64,000 bases of DNA from an uncultured Myxococcales bacterium (lineage in GTDB: Bacteria; Myxococcota_A; UBA9042). Each line of letters opens with the position of its first letter. Positions within the stretch are counted from its first letter, which is position 1. The DNA lies in contig CAIYBN010000099.1 of the NCBI GenBank assembly GCA_903924465.1, positions 62,001 to 126,000 of the forward strand. The letters run 5' to 3'. This document shows, piece by piece, positions 36,068 to 43,731 of this stretch. The notes under the pieces were generated by a model. It searched no databases and was not told where the DNA came from. It saw only the letters and a program-made list of their open reading frames with translations. Made by a program: the position numbers and the translations under genes.

Positions 36068-37420
36068 ATGCCGACCAAGACGCCTACGCTGACATCGCTC
36101 GGGGCTTTCGCGCTCGTCGCAGCGTTGTGCTGGTGGCTGGCCGGCGTGCTGGTGCCACTCGTGCTGGGCGCCGTGCTGGCGTTGGTCCTCGCGCCAACCG
36201 TGGATCGCTGGACACCGCGCCTGAAGTCCCGTGGGCGAGCGATCGCCGTGTCTGTGGGCAGCATCGTCCTGTTGTTTGTCCTGCTGACGGCGATCGCCGT
36301 GCCCATGATGATCGCGGAGGCCCGGCACTGGACGGTGGCCGTGACTGGCGAAGGTGGATCGGCCATGACCGGCATCGATCACCCTCTGGATTACGGCAGC
36401 TTCGCGGATCCGGACCAAACCGACTGGCACGGTGCGCAACTGGCCGCGGCGGCGCAGACGCAGGGTGCACCGCCGGAGATTGTGCGGCTGCTGCGGGACG
36501 TGGCGGCGCCGGGGCGCGATCACACGCTCGCGGAGGTCGTCGGCGATCGCGACGGCGACGGTCGGCTGGAGCCGGGATACGCGCGCCGGCTCCGGCTTTT
36601 GCAGCGCGACCACAGCAGCGCTATGGGGCGGGCGATCACCTGGCTGGATCGCAACGGCGTGCTGCGAGGCGTCCGCAACGCCGTGGAGCAAACGCTTTCC
36701 CGCGACCGCATCGCCAAACTCCTGTCGGGACCGCAGCTGTCGACGGCGGGCGACGTCGGAATGCGCGTGCTCGGTTCCGTGGGCGACGTCCTGATGACGC
36801 TGCTGGGCGTGACGGTCACCGCCCTGCTGACGCCGATCTACGCGTTTCTCCTGCTGCTGGCGCTACCGCGCTGGCGGAGCGCATTGCCCAACTACCTGCC
36901 GCAGGACCAGCGGGCGCTCTGGTTGCGCATCGGTGGGCGAATTGTCGCCTCGATCAGCGCCTTTGTCCGTGGCCGGGTCGTCGTTTGCAGCATCGTCGGC
37001 GCGATCACCGCCATCGGCTGGGCGCTACTGGGCGTGCGCCTCGGGATTCTGGCCGGTCTGGGCGTCGGCGCTTTGACGCTCGTGCCTCTGGCCAACGTGC
37101 TGGTGCTGGTGCCGGTCCTCGTCATGAGCGTGATCGAGTGCGCAACCGGTGCCCGCGGCTGGGGTTGGCTGCTGGGCGTGCTGGGCATCTACGCCGTCGG
37201 CCAGCTCGCCGAGTCGGTCTTGAACCCGTTGATCGTCGGCGACGCGGTCGAATTGGACCTCCTGACCATGATCGTCGCGCTGACCATCGGCGGGGCATTG
37301 GCTGGCTTTGCCGGACTCGTACTCGCCGTTCCGGTTGCAGCCACCTTGCGCATTCTTGCCGAAGAACTGTGGCTGCCCCGCTGGCGCGCTTGGGCGGAGA
37401 ACGGGTCACCGGCGCCATAA
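36068..37420 (+). CDS. AI-2E/PerM family membrane transporter
   Basis: The family exports small solutes or protons; members include TqsA and Na+/H+ antiporters. The 450-residue product has N-terminal spans (LGAFALVAALCWWLAGVLVPLV, and AVSVGSIVLLFVLLTAIAV), a soluble segment (about 85-235) and five or so C-terminal spans including GALTLVPLANVLVLVPV. The soluble part contains D160-x-D-x-D-G165 (DRDGDGRLE), which looks like a calcium loop and is unusual for the family. It follows the muramidase by 33 bases with AGGA before the ATG. Confidence 0.82.
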   Translation: MPTKTPTLTSLGAFALVAALCWWLAGVLVPLVLGAVLALVLAPTVDRWTPRLKSRGRAIAVSVGSIVLLFVLLTAIAVPMMIAEARHWTVAVTGEGGSAMTGIDHPLDYGSFADPDQTDWHGAQLAAAAQTQGAPPEIVRLLRDVAAPGRDHTLAEVVGDRDGDGRLEPGYARRLRLLQRDHSSAMGRAITWLDRNGVLRGVRNAVEQTLSRDRIAKLLSGPQLSTAGDVGMRVLGSVGDVLMTLLGVTVTALLTPIYAFLLLLALPRWRSALPNYLPQDQRALWLRIGGRIVASISAFVRGRVVVCSIVGAITAIGWALLGVRLGILAGLGVGALTLVPLANVLVLVPVLVMSVIECATGARGWGWLLGVLGIYAVGQLAESVLNPLIVGDAVELDLLTMIVALTIGGALAGFAGLVLAVPVAATLRILAEELWLPRWRAWAENGSPAP

Positions 37421-37676
37421 GCCAATTCAACCCACCATCGTTGCGCGGCTCCGTGATCGTTCGCCAAATCGCTTGACATATTCGCATCTTTTCAAGCACT
37501 TGCGGGGGAGCCAACGGTAAACCCTTTGCCGCGTTCTGGCATCTTTCTGTGAATTTGTGACGGTTTTCTTGAACACACCGCCGGAAACCCCTAAAACGTA
37601 TGACGGGCTCGCGACGCGTCTGTTGTGGCTCCCCTTCTGCTCTGTGCTTTTGTCCCCCCACCTTCTGGAGTTTTGC

Positions 37677-38249
37677 ATGCGCACGTTCACGTTTCTTCGC
37701 CTCGCCCTCACCGGCACCCTCCTGACCATCGCGCTCGTCGCCAGCGGCTGCGGCACCACCACGTCGTCCAGCGGCGGCGGCACGACCGACACCGCAACGA
37801 CGGACGACACCGCCGCGGGCAGCGATGCCGCGACCGGTGGCGACACGACCACGACCGGCGACACGACCGGCACCGACGCGACGGCGGGCGTCAGCTTCAC
37901 CACCATCTACCCGCAGATTCAAGCGACCTGCGCGACGACCGGTTGCCACACGACCGCGGACAACAAGTTCGCTGGCAAGTTGGATCTCAGCACCCAGGAC
38001 CTCGCGTACGCGGGTCTGGTGACTGCGGCCAAGGCCGACGCGATTTGCACGCCAACGGTGCTGGTCAAGGCCGGCGACCACGCCGCCAGCTCGCTGTGGA
38101 TTCGCATGAGCCCGGACACGACGGTTGCGACCGCCGGCCCGTGCGGCGACCCCGTGGAGAAGATGCCCTACAACAAGCCGACCGCTGCCTGGTCGGCCGC
38201 CGATGTCGCCAAAGTCGCCGCGTGGATTGACGCGGGCGCCGCCAAGTAA
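37677..38249 (+). CDS. Lipoprotein with CxxxxCH cytochrome-like motif
   Basis: The 190-residue lipoprotein has the signal RLALTGTLLTIALVASGC and a Thr/Asp/Gly linker to about residue 70. The C-terminal domain has TTIYPQIQATCATTGCHT, where C-x4-C-H stands in place of the canonical heme c motif CxxCH, followed by GKLDLSTQD and PYNKPTAAW. Related domains occur in deltaproteobacterial lipoproteins and resemble planctomycete-type cytochromes. Heme binding is uncertain because of the spacing. TCTGGAG precedes the ATG. The 256-base gap upstream holds a TTGACA at 37473 without a clear -10. Confidence 0.7.
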   Translation: MRTFTFLRLALTGTLLTIALVASGCGTTTSSSGGGTTDTATTDDTAAGSDAATGGDTTTTGDTTGTDATAGVSFTTIYPQIQATCATTGCHTTADNKFAGKLDLSTQDLAYAGLVTAAKADAICTPTVLVKAGDHAASSLWIRMSPDTTVATAGPCGDPVEKMPYNKPTAAWSAADVAKVAAWIDAGAAK

Positions 38250-38267
38250 ATCCAAGCCTTGCGTTTC

Positions 38268-40043
38268 ATGAACACGCCACGTCTCCAGTTGCAACAGCTC
38301 CTGGAGGCGTGGCGTGTGCGCTTTTTGCCGTCGGATTGGCGCGCTTTGCGCTGGCTGCTGGCCTTGCACGTGGTGCTGCAGCTCAGCGGCATTGGATGGG
38401 ACCTGCCCTGCTCGTTTGAGTGGGAAAACGACGGCGTTGCGCCGCGCGATTTCTTTGCGGGCATCGCGCTGAATCTGCCGCCAGGCCATGGCCACACGTA
38501 TCCGTTGCTGCACAACCTGCTGCTCGGCATCCTGAACCTGCCGACGCTGCTGGTGTCCGTGGCCACGTCGCCGTCGTGGACGCCGGACGGGATCCTGCAC
38601 CACATCCTCGACTACCCGACCATGACAGCGGTGCACCTCACGGCCAAGCTGCTGTCGGTTCTGATGGGTGTGATCGCGCTCGCCGCTTTGGCGCGTGTCA
38701 CCGCCCGCCTGTTCGATCGCCAAGCTGCGATCTGGACGGTTGCCTTTGCGATGGTGAACCTGACTGTCGCCTATTATGGTCGCACGACGAACCTGGACGG
38801 GCCGTACCTGTGCTGGATGGCGCTGGCCGCTGACCGGTTGCTGGACGTTGTCGAATCGGGTGCGTGGCGCGACTACCGCCTTTTTGCGCTGCTGCTGGCG
38901 GCGTCCATCGCAACGAAGGATCAAGCGTACGCCGCGTGGATTCTGCCGGGACCGGTGCTGCTTCTGGCCTGGCCGATCGTGCGTCCGCGCGCGCTGGCGG
39001 CCGGCGCGAACCACTGGCGACTTTTGGGCAAGGCGCTTCTCTGGGGCGCGCTTGGCTTGGCGGCGATGGGTGGCGCGCTCTGGAATCCACCCGGTTTTGT
39101 CCACCGCTTGCAGACGCTGACCGGCCATGCCAGCCAGGATTGGCGCAGCTACGCGCCTTCGCTGACCGGCGTTCTGCAGAATTTGCGCGATCTGGCCCTG
39201 GCGACGCCCGACGAGTGGTGGCCGTGGCCCGTCCTGCTGCTTGTCCTCCTCGGTCTGGTCGTGGCGCTGCGGCGCGTTCAACCGCTCAAGCTGCTGCCGC
39301 TGTTGCTCGCCGCAAGCCAAATCTTCGGCTTTACGCTCGTCGTCGGCCGAATCGGTCACCGTTTTGGCCTGCCCACGGGGTTTTGGCTGTCCACCTATGC
39401 TGGTCTCGGCGCCGCGTGGCTGATCGCGCATGTGGGGCCACGCGCGCGACCGGCCGTGCTGGCGGTTTGGCTGTTTGCCCTGGCCCACACGCTCACGGTG
39501 CAGGTCGCCCAGTGGACCGACGCGCGGCGACCGGTCGAAGCGTGGCTGGCGCAACTGCCTGCGAAGACGCGGATCCTGATCGCTGGCCCCGTCGTGTCGC
39601 AACCGCGTTGGGGCCGTGGCACGCTGGCCGCACTCGACGTGACGCGTCTGGGACCACAGCCCGTCGATCAGCGCAATCCGCTGCTCGGTGTCCGGGAACT
39701 CCAAGGCGACCTCACCGACTTGCCGAAGTCATCGCCGGATGCGATCGTGTTACCCGCACCGTTCGTGAGCGAATTCGTAGCGCACGAGTCACGTCCGGGC
39801 GAGGTGGTGCAAGTCGTCGTCCAGGAACGACGCGCAGCAGGCGGGCAGACGTTTTTCGCAGACGTCGCGGCCGGGCACGTCGATGGTTATCGGGTCGTGC
39901 AGGTGCCCAATCAGTGGCCGCGGTTTCTCGACGAGCGCGGCTGGCACGTGCCACACGTCCACAGTTCGGTAGGTGAGGCGATGATCGTGCTGGTCCGGAA
40001 CGGTGCACAGCTTCCCGCCATCGCCGGGAGTTCCACGCCGTGA
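38268..40043 (+). CDS. Membrane glycosyltransferase, PMT/ArnT superfamily
   Basis: These enzymes move sugar from polyprenyl carriers to proteins or lipids outside the inner membrane. The 591-residue product is strongly hydrophobic with about ten spans and a first periplasmic loop containing an acidic FEWENDGVAPRDFF segment, the expected position of the catalytic Asp. A soluble C-terminal domain follows from about residue 430. It overlaps the next glycosyltransferase by four bases (GTGA), so they form a coupled pair. The start is the ATG of MNTPRLQ. Confidence 0.78.
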   Translation: MNTPRLQLQQLLEAWRVRFLPSDWRALRWLLALHVVLQLSGIGWDLPCSFEWENDGVAPRDFFAGIALNLPPGHGHTYPLLHNLLLGILNLPTLLVSVATSPSWTPDGILHHILDYPTMTAVHLTAKLLSVLMGVIALAALARVTARLFDRQAAIWTVAFAMVNLTVAYYGRTTNLDGPYLCWMALAADRLLDVVESGAWRDYRLFALLLAASIATKDQAYAAWILPGPVLLLAWPIVRPRALAAGANHWRLLGKALLWGALGLAAMGGALWNPPGFVHRLQTLTGHASQDWRSYAPSLTGVLQNLRDLALATPDEWWPWPVLLLVLLGLVVALRRVQPLKLLPLLLAASQIFGFTLVVGRIGHRFGLPTGFWLSTYAGLGAAWLIAHVGPRARPAVLAVWLFALAHTLTVQVAQWTDARRPVEAWLAQLPAKTRILIAGPVVSQPRWGRGTLAALDVTRLGPQPVDQRNPLLGVRELQGDLTDLPKSSPDAIVLPAPFVSEFVAHESRPGEVVQVVVQERRAAGGQTFFADVAAGHVDGYRVVQVPNQWPRFLDERGWHVPHVHSSVGEAMIVLVRNGAQLPAIAGSSTP

Positions 40044-41173
40044 ATTCTGCGCCCCGCATCCTGCTTTTTGGCGAAGCGCCGCCGCCCTATGGTGGCATCC
40101 AGGCGCACTGCACGCGGTTGCTGGCTTGGCTGCGCACCCAAGGCGCGACCGTTCGGCTGGCCAACACGCATTCACGCGGCGTGGCTCCGTCGTCGGTGGC
40201 CGATCCGGACATTGTGCCCTCGCGCAACGGCGTGCTGCCAGCGCTGGCCCAGATCCGCGCTTTTCAACCCAATCTCGTGCACCTGCACGTCTACCGCTGG
40301 CGGATCACGGCACTTCTCGGCTGGCTGCGACAACACCCGCGCGCGCTCGGCACGCCGCCCTTGCGGACGGTGATCACCATTCACGGCGAGGCCCATTTCA
40401 CGACCATTCCGGTGCTGGTGCGCCCGCTCGTCCACGCAGCGCTGCGTCAGGCGGACGTGCTGATCGCCGATAATCCAAGCCTGCTCGCACACTTGCACGG
40501 CGAAATCGGTGCTGATCCGACCCGCACGCGCCTGATCGGTGCGTTTTTGCCGCCGTCATCGGCTGAGTTGGATCGCGCCCTGCTGCCGGCCGATATTCTC
40601 GCGTTTGCAGCGGCGCATCAGCCGCTGATCGTGGGCAACGGCGCGATCGCTACGTTCAAGGGCGAGGACAAGTACGGCGTGGACCTGCTGATGGCGGCGA
40701 TCAGCCTGCTCAAGGACGCTCATCCGCGGATCGGCGGCATCTTTTGCATCACGGCCGTTCACGATCGCAGTCGGATGCAACGCTTGGAGGCCGAATTGGC
40801 GCGGAACGGGCTCAGCGATCGCTTCCTGTTCGTCCAGGACTTGCCGTCGCTCGCACCGCTGTTCGCGCTTGCCGACGCAACAGTGCGGTCCACGAACACG
40901 GACGGCGACGCGCTCTCCGTTCATGAATCGGCGATGCTCGGCACGCCGGTGGTCGCGTCGGATGTGGTTTCACGGCCCAGCTATGCTGATTTGTTCCAAA
41001 ATCGCAACGCGCCGGACCTGGCGCGTGTGATGTCCGCCGTACTGGCGCGTGGCAAGCTGGACGACGCGACAGCCGCTCAGGTCGGTCACGATGGCGCGGC
41101 CTTGTGGCAGGTCTATCAGTCGTTGCTGGCCGATGCAGCACGAGCGGTTGCGCCCGCAGACGACCCGGCCTAA
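40040..41173 (+). CDS. GT4-type glycosyltransferase
   Basis: This retaining GT-B enzyme uses a nucleotide sugar. The 377-residue product begins with APPPYGGIQAHCTRLL, the acceptor-domain glycine loop of GT4 proteins, and has LVHLHVYRW, IHGEAHF and, near the C-terminus, STNTDGDALSVHESAMLGTPVVASDV with the family's conserved Glu pair. The GTG start overlaps the membrane transferase by four bases. Together they may build an exported glycan. Its last codon overlaps the convergent glutaredoxin gene by four bases. Confidence 0.85.
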   Translation: MNSAPRILLFGEAPPPYGGIQAHCTRLLAWLRTQGATVRLANTHSRGVAPSSVADPDIVPSRNGVLPALAQIRAFQPNLVHLHVYRWRITALLGWLRQHPRALGTPPLRTVITIHGEAHFTTIPVLVRPLVHAALRQADVLIADNPSLLAHLHGEIGADPTRTRLIGAFLPPSSAELDRALLPADILAFAAAHQPLIVGNGAIATFKGEDKYGVDLLMAAISLLKDAHPRIGGIFCITAVHDRSRMQRLEAELARNGLSDRFLFVQDLPSLAPLFALADATVRSTNTDGDALSVHESAMLGTPVVASDVVSRPSYADLFQNRNAPDLARVMSAVLARGKLDDATAAQVGHDGAALWQVYQSLLADAARAVAPADDPA

Positions 41174-41502
41174 CCGGCGGCGATGGCAGACTGGATGAGC
41201 GGCGCAAGTTCGCCACTCTGGAACATTTCCATGGCAATGTCGCAACCGCCAATCAGCTGACCCGAGACGTAAAGCTGTGGAATCGTTGGCCACTGCCCGT
41301 AGATTTTGACGCCTTCGCGGATATCGGCATCTTCCAGGACGTTGACCGACTTGAATTGGTTTGGCCCCAAACCACAAGCCTTGAGGATTTCCAAGGTGCG
41401 GGCCGAAAAGCCACACATCGGGAAGCTCGATGTACCCTTCATGAACAAAACCACTGGGTTGGATTTGACGAGCTGATCAATCTCAGCGTTGACGTCACGC
41501 AT
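41170..41502 (-). CDS. grxD: Monothiol CGFS-type glutaredoxin (Grx4/GrxD)
   Basis: The protein bridges a [2Fe-2S] cluster in a dimer, or with BolA, and delivers or senses Fe-S. The 110-residue product has the CGFS active site in SSFPMCGFSARTLEIL, WPTIPQLYVSGQLIGGCDI and the usual length. It lies 23 bases after the bolA gene. The pairing with BolA and with the isc operon in the same window fits a role in cluster trafficking. Confidence 0.95.
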   Translation of the reverse strand: MRDVNAEIDQLVKSNPVVLFMKGTSSFPMCGFSARTLEILKACGLGPNQFKSVNVLEDADIREGVKIYGQWPTIPQLYVSGQLIGGCDIAMEMFQSGELAPLIQSAIAAG

Positions 41503-41525
41503 AGCACACTCCTTGTTGAATTGGG

Positions 41526-41753
41526 TCAGTTGGCGAGAACGCGGGTCTTGAGCGCCAGGGCATGAATTTCCACGCCCACCCGGTCACCCAGGGCGTCGTA
41601 AACCATCCGATGCTGTTGAATCATCCGCTGGCCGACAAACTGCGGCGCGGCAATTTCGACCTCAAAATGGTCTCCGCCGCCCGTCGTGTCCGTCACCCGC
41701 AGTTGCGCACCGGGGAAGGCAGCTCGCAGGGTTGTTTCGATGAACGCTTGCAT
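41526..41753 (-). CDS. bolA: BolA family protein
   Basis: BolA proteins partner with CGFS glutaredoxins in Fe-S transfer and iron sensing. The 75-residue product (MQAFIETTLR start) contains TDTTGGGDHFEVEIAA, the conserved His in QQHRMVYDAL, and GVEIHALALKT. The open frame continues far upstream (to 43040) but that is shadow; family length and the Met decide the start. It is upstream of grxD in one short operon. Confidence 0.93.
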   Translation of the reverse strand: MQAFIETTLRAAFPGAQLRVTDTTGGGDHFEVEIAAPQFVGQRMIQQHRMVYDALGDRVGVEIHALALKTRVLAN

Positions 41754-41870
41754 GATCGCTCTCGCGCCGACAATGGCGTTTCCGCAAAGTAGTGGGTTTG
41801 CCGCCATGCGCAAGGGGGCGAGCGCGAACTGCGGTCCCAAGCGCGGCTTTTTGTCCGCGCACTCCAGATG

Positions 41871-41899
41871 TTGGATGCGCCGCAACATCGTGCTACCAT
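41871..41899 (+). promoter_or_regulatory. Promoter of the small exported protein gene
   Basis: TTGGAT (41871-41876), a 17-base spacer, and TACCAT (41894-41899). Transcription would start near 41906, leaving about 30 bases before the ATG at 41937. Confidence 0.45.
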
Positions 41900-41936
41900 G
41901 CTGAAGCGGCCTCCGCGCCGGCATTTGGGAGTTTTC

Positions 41937-42407
41937 ATGACCCGCAATCGTCTGTCGTTGTTCCTCCTGCTCGCCGCCATGGCTGTATTGCTTTCGGCGT
42001 ATCGGCCGTTCGCCAACGTGCAGACCGTGTGCCCGAATTGCCCGGAAAAGTCGGACAAATTGGTGCTTCCGGACGGCCGGACGCAGCCGGGCGACATCGT
42101 CGCCAAGAATCAGGACGGCTACGTGGTTTCGCGCTTTGGCGAACTGCGGTTCATCCAGTTCCCCGAGATCGCCAAGGTGCAGTGGGCGGCGGGCAAGGAG
42201 CCGGTGGGTTTGGACAATGATGACCAAATCCTCTTGAAGAACAAGGATCAAACGGTGCTGAACGGCACGCTGTTCGAGAACGAGCCCGGCAAGCGCATGT
42301 CGCTCCGTTCGCGCAAGGGCATGGTCTACGTTGTGCTGCCCAAGGAAGTGCTCGTGTACTACCAGCGCGGCGTGCGCAAAGCGCCCGTGCTGACGGTTCC
42401 GCAGTAA
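41937..42407 (+). CDS. Small exported or membrane-anchored protein
   Basis: This 156-residue protein has an N-terminal hydrophobic segment (LSLFLLLAAMAVLLSAY), then a CPNCPEK motif and a region reading KLVLPDGRTQPGDIVAKNQDG with short beta strands (VSRFGELRFIQFPE, DQTVLNGTLFE). It may be an SH3/PDZ-like small beta barrel after a redox or metal CxxC. No family was recognised. GGGAG precedes the ATG at five bases. Confidence 0.65.
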   Translation: MTRNRLSLFLLLAAMAVLLSAYRPFANVQTVCPNCPEKSDKLVLPDGRTQPGDIVAKNQDGYVVSRFGELRFIQFPEIAKVQWAAGKEPVGLDNDDQILLKNKDQTVLNGTLFENEPGKRMSLRSRKGMVYVVLPKEVLVYYQRGVRKAPVLTVPQ

Positions 42408-42452
42408 TATTTTCGCTACGCCCCGCGGCAAAATCCACGCACGGACGAATAC

Positions 42453-42482
42453 CTCTTTGCGCGACTGAATTCGCGCAGAGAG
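42453..42482 (+). promoter_or_regulatory. Hairpin covering the ribosome site of the NuiA-like gene
   Basis: CTCTTTGCGCG (42453-42463) pairs with CGCGCAGAGAG (42472-42482) with one U-G pair, an 11-bp stem with an 8-base loop. The right arm contains part of the AGAGGA Shine-Dalgarno sequence at 42479-42484, so the ATG at 42489 would be masked in the folded mRNA. Confidence 0.5.
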
Positions 42483-42488
42483 GACATC

Positions 42489-43160
42489 ATGTTTCGATTT
42501 CTCACGCTTTTGGTGATCGTTCCGCTTGCGGCGTGCGTTGCCGATCCGAACCGGGACGCGGATGCACGCGCACCTGACGACGCGCGCACCGACGCGCAAA
42601 CCGACGAGTCGCCACCGCCACGCCAGCTCGCCGGGGTTGCCAAGCCCTTGTTCGTCGCGCCAGCGCCCCACCCTGCGGTGACATTGGCCAATTTGGCACA
42701 GCCGCAGACCACGGCCATCGTCAAGGCCGCGCTGGACGAGGCGGTGCAAGGCCTTCTGTTCACAAGCGAATCCGACTATCCGTTTCAGGTATTCGTGCTC
42801 CCCGGTGCTGGCCGGCCGCATGTCTCGACGACGAACATCAAGAAGAAAGTTGCGGCGTTCTATGTCCAACGACCGGAGACGATGCCGTTGGCGCAGCGGT
42901 CCGTCGAAACGCGGACGCTGGCCGCACTGTTCAAGTACTACGTGCACAGCCAGGACTGGTGGGGCGATTTTGAGAAGCAGCGCGCCCCGCAGTTCAAAAA
43001 GCTCAAGGCGATCCTCGATGCCCAGCTGAGCCACGTGCACGTCTATCGCGTCGGACCGAAGACGCCGTGGGGCCTGTCGCCTGATATCGACGTGTTCATC
43101 GAAGGGACGACCGCGGAAGGCGACGTGATCGTGCTGTGGACGGTCTCGATTGAGACGTGA
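42489..43160 (+). CDS. NuiA-family nuclease inhibitor lipoprotein
   Basis: NuiA of Anabaena blocks the sugar-nonspecific nuclease NucA. The 223-residue product has a lipobox signal (MFRFLTLLVIVPLAAC), an Asp/Ala/Pro linker and a C-terminal NuiA domain (about 75-223) with AVQGLLFTSESDYPFQVF, SQDWWGDFEKQR, AQLSHVHVYRVG and DIDVFIEGTTAEGD in the same order as NuiA. A lipid-anchored inhibitor could guard against secreted nucleases, its own or foreign. No nuclease gene is adjacent. A leader hairpin overlaps the ribosome site. Confidence 0.8.
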   Translation: MFRFLTLLVIVPLAACVADPNRDADARAPDDARTDAQTDESPPPRQLAGVAKPLFVAPAPHPAVTLANLAQPQTTAIVKAALDEAVQGLLFTSESDYPFQVFVLPGAGRPHVSTTNIKKKVAAFYVQRPETMPLAQRSVETRTLAALFKYYVHSQDWWGDFEKQRAPQFKKLKAILDAQLSHVHVYRVGPKTPWGLSPDIDVFIEGTTAEGDVIVLWTVSIET

Positions 43161-43166
43161 CTGCCG

Positions 43167-43718
43167 CTATTTCGCCGCCGATGCCGCTTCCAGCGCTGCC
43201 GCCAACTCCGCGCGTGTCTGCGCACCTGGGAGGTCGCGGACGATCACCCCCGTGCGCGAAATCGCGAACGTGTGCGGAATGCCCCAGACGTTGAGCGCAC
43301 GATGCGCCGTGCCGTTCTCGTCCCAAACGACCGGCAACAGTAGCTGATGGTCGGACAGATACCGGGCGACTTCCTCACTGTCGTCGCCGGCCACCGTCAA
43401 CACAGTGAACGCGGTGCCGTGCTGCGCAAGCTCGCGCCAAATCGGCAGTTCGGCGCGACACGGCGCGCAACTCGGCGCCCAGAAATGCAGGAGCAAGGGC
43501 TTGCCACGGTGATTGAGCGGTCCGTCCAGGGTGGTCGGGTCCAGGCCGGTCGCTGAAAGGAGAGGCAGAGCAAAATCTGCAACGACTTCACCGCGTTTTC
43601 CGTCCGATTGTTGAGCAGTTGGCCGGATCGCGATGGACACGAGCCATGCGGCCAGAACCGCGCCGGCAAACGCAATCCAGCGTGCGCGACGGAAATTCAG
43701 GCGTTCCCAATGCGGCAT
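43167..43718 (-). CDS. TlpA/ResA-like membrane-anchored thioredoxin
   Basis: This is a periplasmic thiol-disulfide oxidoreductase. The 183-residue product has an N-terminal anchor (IAFAGAVLAAWLVSIAI), a thioredoxin fold with the active site CAPC (in WAPSCAPCRAELP) and VWGIPHTFAIS with the cis-Pro region. It probably reduces c-type cytochrome apo-proteins or other disulfides. It sits 13 bases after the aminopeptidase gene and may be co-transcribed. Confidence 0.87.
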   Translation of the reverse strand: MPHWERLNFRRARWIAFAGAVLAAWLVSIAIRPTAQQSDGKRGEVVADFALPLLSATGLDPTTLDGPLNHRGKPLLLHFWAPSCAPCRAELPIWRELAQHGTAFTVLTVAGDDSEEVARYLSDHQLLLPVVWDENGTAHRALNVWGIPHTFAISRTGVIVRDLPGAQTRAELAAALEAASAAK

Positions 43719-43731
43719 GTTGCAGGCGTTC

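Noticed and set aside
41754-43040. Long upstream extension of the bolA frame
   Set aside because: BolA proteins are about 75-100 residues; the extension is antisense to two good genes and Arg/His-rich.
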